A DNA stretch of 6,211 bases, taken from positions 1-6,211 of the forward strand of contig JAJYHU010000336.1 in the NCBI GenBank assembly GCA_021784615.1, in the 5' to 3' direction. This document shows positions 1-3,665 of this stretch, piece after piece. The position numbers and the translations under genes are program-made. How positions within the stretch are numbered: the first letter of the stretch is position 1; each line of letters opens with the position of its first letter. The notes under the pieces are model-generated. The model ran no database searches, was not told where the DNA came from, and worked only from the letters and a program-made list of their open reading frames with translations. The stretch comes from Acidobacteriota bacterium (GTDB taxonomy: Bacteria; Acidobacteriota; Terriglobia; UBA7540).

Positions 1-2
1 CG

Positions 3-719
3 GAACGCCATCAATGGCTTCAGCGCATCGAGTCGTGGCGTAACGAACATCCCCTTGCTTACGACAAGTATTCGAACGTCATCAAGCCGCAATACGTCAT
101 CGAGACAGTTTCGCGGATTGCCAGCGAAGACGCCATCATCGCGGTTGATGTGGGGCAGCACCAGATGTGGGCCGCGCAATTTTACAACTTCAGGCAGCCG
201 CGCGCCTGGCTTTCCTCGAGCGGATTGGGGACCATGGGCTATGGTTTTCCGGCGGCGGTCGGCGCCCAGATGGCCTTTCCGGACCGGCAGGTGGTGGCCT
301 TTGTGGGGGACGGTGGGTTCCAGATGACCCTGAACGATCTTGCCACCATTGTGCAGTATCGCGTTCCGGTCAAGATTGCGGTCATCAACAATCGCTCTCT
401 CGGCATGGTTCGCCAGTGGCAGGAGATCTTTTTTGAGAAGCGTTACTGCGATATTGATCTCAACTTTTCACCCGATTTTGCCAAGCTCGCCGACTCCTAC
501 GGGATTCGAGCCAGCCGGGTTGAGCACCGGGCGGACGTTGAAGATGCGGTTCGTGACTTCTTGAGCGACCGTGAGCCGCGCCTGATGGATTTCTGGGTTG
601 ACCCGACGGAAAATTGCTATCCGATCGTCCCGCCGGGGGCGAGCCTCAGCGAGATGGTGGTCAGTCCTCCGCAGTTCCTTGCTGAAGAAGAAGTTTTGGA
701 CGATCTCTGGGCCGTCTAG
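3..719 (+). CDS. ilvB: Acetolactate synthase large subunit, C-terminal 238 residues (5' end outside window)
   Basis: This is the catalytic subunit of acetohydroxyacid synthase, a ThDP, Mg2+ and FAD enzyme that condenses two pyruvates, or pyruvate plus 2-oxobutyrate, in the first common step of valine, leucine and isoleucine synthesis. The frame is open from base 3 with no start, so only the C-terminal ThDP-binding domain is present. Visible motifs are DVGQHQMWAAQFY (residues 49-61 of the fragment), the ThDP/Mg motif beginning GDGGFQMT at 102 and closing with the Asn-Asn pair at 129-130, and GMVRQWQ (135-141). The Trp in the last motif corresponds to the herbicide-site Trp574 of plant AHAS. 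The C-terminus ends in the usual VPPGASLSEM pattern. The downstream ilvN-like and ilvC genes confirm the biosynthetic (anabolic AHAS) assignment over related ThDP enzymes such as glyoxylate carboligase. It ends at TAG. Confidence 0.96.
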   Translation, partial: ERHQWLQRIESWRNEHPLAYDKYSNVIKPQYVIETVSRIASEDAIIAVDVGQHQMWAAQFYNFRQPRAWLSSSGLGTMGYGFPAAVGAQMAFPDRQVVAFVGDGGFQMTLNDLATIVQYRVPVKIAVINNRSLGMVRQWQEIFFEKRYCDIDLNFSPDFAKLADSYGIRASRVEHRADVEDAVRDFLSDREPRLMDFWVDPTENCYPIVPPGASLSEMVVSPPQFLAEEEVLDDLWAV

Positions 720-766
720 CCAAGGGCGTTTCAGGATACGGCTTCCCCCCTTGCGCCCGAAAGCTG

Positions 767-772
767 TATAAT
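767..772 (+). promoter_or_regulatory. Possible -10 box (TATAAT) in the ilvB-ilvN gap
   Basis: A perfect TATAAT lies 22 bases upstream of the ilvN start codon. The best -35 at an 18-base spacing is TTCCCC (743-748), which matches only three of six consensus positions. A TTGCGC at 751-756 is too close. It could be a weak internal promoter giving ilvNC-proC extra transcription, or a chance match in an A/T-rich patch. Confidence 0.3.
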
Positions 773-783
773 CTTGACTTTGA

Positions 784-787
784 GGAG
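784..787 (+). promoter_or_regulatory. Ribosome binding site of the ilvN-like gene
   Basis: GGAG inside TGAGGAG, with six bases between it and the ATG at 794. It supports that start and the short 161-residue product. Confidence 0.75.
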
Positions 788-793
788 TTTCAA

Positions 794-1279
794 ATGCAAT
801 GGTTGCTGACGATTGAAAGCGATCGTGATCCCATCGTGATCTGCCGGCTGATGAACATTTTCCGGCGGAAAGGGCTTTCCATTGAAACGCTGACCCTGGC
901 TGCGAAGCCGGAAAGCTTCTCCTGCATTACGGTGGTTGATACTCCGGGAACGGAAATTGACCACATTTTCAATTTTCTGCGCTCGACGGAAGGAGTCTTT
1001 AATGTCGCCTGCTATCGGTACGAGCCTTCCTCGGCGGCTTCGTATGTTTTTGTAGAATCAAATGCGAATCCGGAAAGCGTCAATCGTATCTTAGAGGCCC
1101 TTCCCGGATCCAAAATCATTTTTGCAAGCCAGGGAAAGTATCTCTTTGAAATTTGTTCAAAAGGCCGTTTGCCCCAGAGCATTTTGGAACTTGGCGAAGC
1201 GGGCTTCCTGCCGCTTTCCCGGGTCAAGACAAGCCGGGAGAGTTCGCAGATGGAATTGGTGGGCGCATATTCAAGCTAG
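794..1279 (+). CDS. ilvN: Divergent acetolactate synthase small (regulatory) subunit, ACT domain
   Basis: The 161-residue protein has the length and two-part layout of IlvN/IlvH, the subunit that activates the catalytic subunit and normally confers valine feedback inhibition. Residues 1 to about 75 are an ACT domain. An ungapped comparison from memory with E. coli IlvH aligns LLTIESDRDPIVICRLMNIF and KGLSIETLTLA with the IlvH beta1-alpha1-beta2 region, keeping Arg18, Phe23, Gly27, Ile30, Glu31 and Leu33. Residues about 85-150 resemble the small-subunit C-terminal domain, including a final GFLPLSRVKTSR segment where typical proteins have an LSRG-type ending. The positions equal to IlvH Asn11, Gly14 and Asn29 are Arg11, Ile14 and Ser29 here, so the usual valine pocket is not preserved. 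The gene sits 74 bases after ilvB and 68 before ilvC, which makes the role secure even though the sequence is divergent. Whether it still binds an effector is unknown. Confidence 0.85.
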   Translation: MQWLLTIESDRDPIVICRLMNIFRRKGLSIETLTLAAKPESFSCITVVDTPGTEIDHIFNFLRSTEGVFNVACYRYEPSSAASYVFVESNANPESVNRILEALPGSKIIFASQGKYLFEICSKGRLPQSILELGEAGFLPLSRVKTSRESSQMELVGAYSS

Positions 1280-1286
1280 CAGCTTG
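1272..1286 (+). other. Small hairpin over the ilvN stop codon
   Basis: CAAGCT-AGC-AGCTTG forms a perfect 6-bp stem with a 3-base loop and contains the TAG stop of ilvN. No T-run follows, so it is not an intrinsic terminator. It may be chance, or an RNA-stability or processing element between ilvN and ilvC. Confidence 0.35.
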
Positions 1287-1335
1287 CGCTCTATCCCTCG
1301 ACTGGACGCGTGATCCCAACACATTCATTAAAGGA

Positions 1336-1343
1336 AAAGGTGA
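1336..1343 (+). promoter_or_regulatory. Ribosome binding site that sets the ilvC start
   Basis: AAAGGTGA lies four bases before the ATG at 1348 and matches the anti-Shine-Dalgarno core. The ilvC frame is open upstream as far as 1153, inside ilvN. This site, and the family's usual N-terminus, fix the start at 1348. Confidence 0.7.
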
Positions 1344-1347
1344 CGAT

Positions 1348-2382
1348 ATGGCGAAAGTTTATTACGAGAACGACGGCGACTTGAAAGAACTTGAAGGGAA
1401 AACGATAGCCGTGATCGGCTACGGCAGCCAGGGACACGCGCACGCTCTCAATTTGAGGGACAGCGGTCTGAAGGTTATCGTGGGACTGCCGGCATCGAGT
1501 CCATCAAGGGCGAAGGCGCAGGCGCAGAAACTGGAAGTTTTTGATCCGGCTGAAGCCGCGAAGCGAGGGGACCTGATCGCTCTCATGGTTCCCGATCCCC
1601 CCATGGCGAAACTCTATAAAGAAGCCATTGAACCGAACCTCACAGCTGGCAAGACTCTTCTGTTTGCCCACGGGTTCAATATCCATTACAAGTTCATCAC
1701 GCCGCCGAAGTCGGTGGACGTTATCATGATTGCGCCCAAATGCCCCGGCCACCGTTTGCGGGAGTTGTTCACCGAGGGTATTGGCGTGCCGGCGCTGCTG
1801 GCGGTTGAGCAGGACGCCTCAGGCCGCGCGGAACAGCGGGGACTGGCCTACGGCAAGGCGCTCGGCAGCCTGAAAGCGGGCGTCATCCGCACAACCTTCA
1901 AAGAGGAAACGGAAACGGATTTGTTTGGGGAACAGAGCGTCCTTTGCGGCGGCGTTTCGGCGTTGATCACTAACGCATTTGAAACGCTGGTGCAAGCCGG
2001 CTATCAGCCGGAAATCGCTTATTTCGAATGCCTCCATGAACTCAAGCTGATCGTCGACCTGATCTATCAGGGAGGGATCAAGTACATGCGTTACTCCGTC
2101 AGCGACACCGCCGAATACGGTGACTACACGCGGGGTCCGCGGGTGATCGACGCTCGCGTCCGGGAAAGCATGAAGCAGGTCCTCAGTGAAATTCAGAACG
2201 GCACTTTCGCTAAAGAATGGATGGAGGAAAACGCCCAGGGTAGAAAGAAATTCCTGGCAATGCGCTCCGAAGCTTCCGCGCACATGATTGAGAAGGTGGG
2301 CAGCGAGTTGCGCAAGATGATGCCCTGGATTCAGACCGCCAAGGAAGAGGCCACCGCCGCGCAGTCTGAGGCGCAGCACTGA
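1348..2382 (+). CDS. ilvC: Ketol-acid reductoisomerase, class I (short form)
   Basis: This enzyme converts 2-acetolactate or 2-aceto-2-hydroxybutyrate to the 2,3-dihydroxy acid by Mg2+-dependent alkyl migration and NAD(P)H reduction. It is the second step of branched-chain amino acid synthesis. At 344 residues it is the class I size, with a short charged tail after the usual KMMPWI end (EEATAAQSEAQH). The Rossmann dinucleotide site is GYGSQGHAHA (24-33). The metal and substrate residues sit at canonical places: His108 in HGFNIH, Lys131, Asp191 and Glu195 in DLFGEQ, Glu227 and Glu231 in ECLHELK, and Ser252. The cofactor loop reads GLPASSPSRAKA (46-57): Pro replaces the common Arg that follows GL, while both loop serines are kept. 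The motif usually written APKGPGH is APKCPGH (129-135). It follows the ilvN-like gene by 68 bases in the same direction and is probably co-transcribed with it. Confidence 0.98.
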   Translation: MAKVYYENDGDLKELEGKTIAVIGYGSQGHAHALNLRDSGLKVIVGLPASSPSRAKAQAQKLEVFDPAEAAKRGDLIALMVPDPPMAKLYKEAIEPNLTAGKTLLFAHGFNIHYKFITPPKSVDVIMIAPKCPGHRLRELFTEGIGVPALLAVEQDASGRAEQRGLAYGKALGSLKAGVIRTTFKEETETDLFGEQSVLCGGVSALITNAFETLVQAGYQPEIAYFECLHELKLIVDLIYQGGIKYMRYSVSDTAEYGDYTRGPRVIDARVRESMKQVLSEIQNGTFAKEWMEENAQGRKKFLAMRSEASAHMIEKVGSELRKMMPWIQTAKEEATAAQSEAQH

Positions 2383-2457
2383 ACGGCTTCAAGCCTCCGA
2401 GTCTCTTCGGCAGACAATCAGAAGGCGAGCTTGACACTTACCCTGTGCGTTTGGAGC

Positions 2458-2470
2458 CTCGGGAACCGAG
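2458..2470 (+). other. Short hairpin touching the proC ribosome binding site
   Basis: CTCGG-GAA-CCGAG is a 5-bp stem with a 3-base loop. Its 3' arm overlaps the first bases of the proC Shine-Dalgarno (GAGAGGA, 2468-2474). It could lower or tune initiation, but it is short enough to be chance. Confidence 0.25.
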
Positions 2471-2474
2471 AGGA
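2468..2474 (+). promoter_or_regulatory. Ribosome binding site of proC
   Basis: GAGAGGA lies five bases before the ATG at 2480. It supports the start that gives ProC a 22-24 residue leader ahead of the Rossmann fold. No other ATG lies between this site and the fold. Confidence 0.75.
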
Positions 2475-2479
2475 ATTCC

Positions 2480-3364
2480 ATGAAAAAAACGGTCGAGGCA
2501 GGTTTGAATGTTCCCTCCGCGCGCGGGAAATCGCGGAGCAGGATCAGGAAGCTGGCATTGATTGGCGCGGGCAAGCTCGGCGAGGGCTTGCTTTCCGCCC
2601 TGCTTGAATCCCAGATGCTGCCTCTCGATTGCGTCGAGGCCACCGTGGCCCAGGCCGAGCAGGCCCGCGCGGATTATTTGGCCGGCCGGTACGGGATCAA
2701 GGCTCATACTAACAACCGGCAGGCCGTCAAAGGCGCCAGCCTGGTGCTGATCGCGCTCAAGCCTTATCAGGTGGAAGGCTTTCTCCGCGAGGTCCGGAAC
2801 GTTCTTTCAAAAGACGCCCTGCTTGTTTCCGTTGCAGCTTCAGTGACCACCGCGATGATCGAGCGCGAACTTGGGCATGCCGCCCGCGTGGTTCGCGCTA
2901 TGCCCAATACGCCGTGCCTGATTCGCCAGGGAATGACGGCGCTCGCCCGCGGCAAACACGCGACCCATGCGGATGCAGAAATCGCGCAGAATATCTTTGC
3001 CGCGATGGGACGAACCGTGGTGGTGGATGAAAAACACATGAACGCCATCACGGCGCTTTCGGGTTCCGGCCCTGCCTATGTTTATATGATCATCGAATCG
3101 CTCGCGGCCGCAGGGGTGAAATTGGGTTTGCCGCAGGGCCTTTCAACCGAACTTGCCTCGCAAACTCTGCTGGGAGCTTCCGCCCTGGTGCTGCACACAG
3201 GCGAGCATCCCGCCAAATTGAAAGACGTCGTCACCACTCCCGCTGGCTGTACGATTGACGGCTTGCTGGCGCTTGAGGAAGGCGGCCTTCGCATTACGCT
3301 CATCAAAGCCGTCATGCAGGCCGCCGCACGCGCCCGCCAGCTTGTCGAGAATGACAATTCCTAG
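2480..3364 (+). CDS. proC: Pyrroline-5-carboxylate reductase
   Basis: This cytosolic enzyme catalyses the last step of proline synthesis, NAD(P)H-dependent reduction of 1-pyrroline-5-carboxylate. The 294-residue protein begins with a basic leader (residues 1-23, rich in Arg, Lys and Ser) that most ProC proteins lack. The dinucleotide site GAGKLG follows at 29-34. Other family marks are ALKPYQV (92-98), the RAMPNTPCLIRQG stretch (139-151), ALSGSGPAYVY (192-202) and the C-terminal P5CR signature VTTPAGCTIDGLLALEEGG (251-269). In the signature, Cys257 replaces the more usual Thr of GGTT. The dimerisation helices are complete, so the gene looks intact. It starts 97 bases after ilvC on the same strand. 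That gap holds an orphan TTGACA (2431-2436) without a matching -10, so read-through from ilvC is the simpler model. Confidence 0.96.
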   Translation: MKKTVEAGLNVPSARGKSRSRIRKLALIGAGKLGEGLLSALLESQMLPLDCVEATVAQAEQARADYLAGRYGIKAHTNNRQAVKGASLVLIALKPYQVEGFLREVRNVLSKDALLVSVAASVTTAMIERELGHAARVVRAMPNTPCLIRQGMTALARGKHATHADAEIAQNIFAAMGRTVVVDEKHMNAITALSGSGPAYVYMIIESLAAAGVKLGLPQGLSTELASQTLLGASALVLHTGEHPAKLKDVVTTPAGCTIDGLLALEEGGLRITLIKAVMQAAARARQLVENDNS

Positions 3365-3511
3365 CCGCGATGCTTTGAGGGTGTAAATTCTGCCCAGTGT
3401 GCATTGGTGAAACAACTATCACTAAAAATGCGATTCTGTGGGGTGCATGATTTAAGTAACTTGCTTGTTTTCAGATAATTGCAAAAACTTTAATTTACTG
3501 CTCTGAAAATC

Positions 3512-3531
3512 CCCCAAATCCCATTTTGGGG
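3512..3531 (-). terminator. Candidate intrinsic terminator or insulating hairpin
   Basis: CCCCAAA (3512-3518) pairs with TTTGGGG (3525-3531) around a 6-base loop. Read on the - strand, the stem is followed by GATTTTC, a short T-run, so it could end the glycoside hydrolase transcript. On the + strand the nearest T-run is 14 bases away, making it weaker for proC. Confidence 0.4.
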
Positions 3532-3573
3532 TCTCTGATGGGCCTTTTGACTTAACATCGCCTACATGTCTTG

Positions 3574-3642
3574 CCTTTGGGCGCGATGCCGCGGCGCTGG
3601 TCGCAGGCATTAAAAAACACCAGCCCCGCAACCGCCCAAAGG
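3574..3642. repeat. 69-base two-tier imperfect palindrome
   Basis: The outer arms CCTTTGGGCG (3574-3583) and CGCCCAAAGG (3633-3642) are perfect inverted copies of 10 bp. Inside them, GCGGCGCTGGT (3591-3601) pairs with ACCAGCCCCGC (3619-3629) at 10 of 11 positions. A 7/3-base asymmetric internal loop separates the two stems, and the terminal loop is 17 bases with an A6 run. A competing 6-bp hairpin CCGCCC-AAA-GGGCGG lies at 3632-3646. The position between convergent stop codons fits a REP-like dispersed palindrome or a bidirectional transcript end. Copy number elsewhere cannot be seen here. Confidence 0.6.
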
Positions 3643-3665
3643 GCGGCCCGCCGCCTCGTGGGAAT

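Larger units (their letters stand above)
3365..3665. other. Non-coding convergent intergenic region, 301 bases
   Basis: It lies between the stop codons of proC (+) and the glycoside hydrolase gene (-). The left part is A/T rich: by hand count 28 of 90 bases in 3421-3510 are G or C, far below the flanking genes. The right part is G/C rich and folded. I see no convincing gene. The short frames here lack a ribosome site and a recognisable domain. The two structures listed separately (3512-3531 and 3574-3642) are its main content and probably end transcription from one or both sides. Confidence 0.8.

Noticed and set aside
1153..1347. In-frame upstream extension of ilvC
   Set aside because: It would overlap ilvN by over 120 bases. 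The family N-terminus and the AAAGGTGA site point to the ATG at 1348.
1819..2379. - strand open frame of 186 codons opposite ilvC
   Set aside because: It is a shadow of the strongly conserved ilvC coding sequence and has no recognisable domain.
2431..2436. Consensus -35 box TTGACA before proC
   Set aside because: No -10-like hexamer lies 16 to 19 bases downstream.
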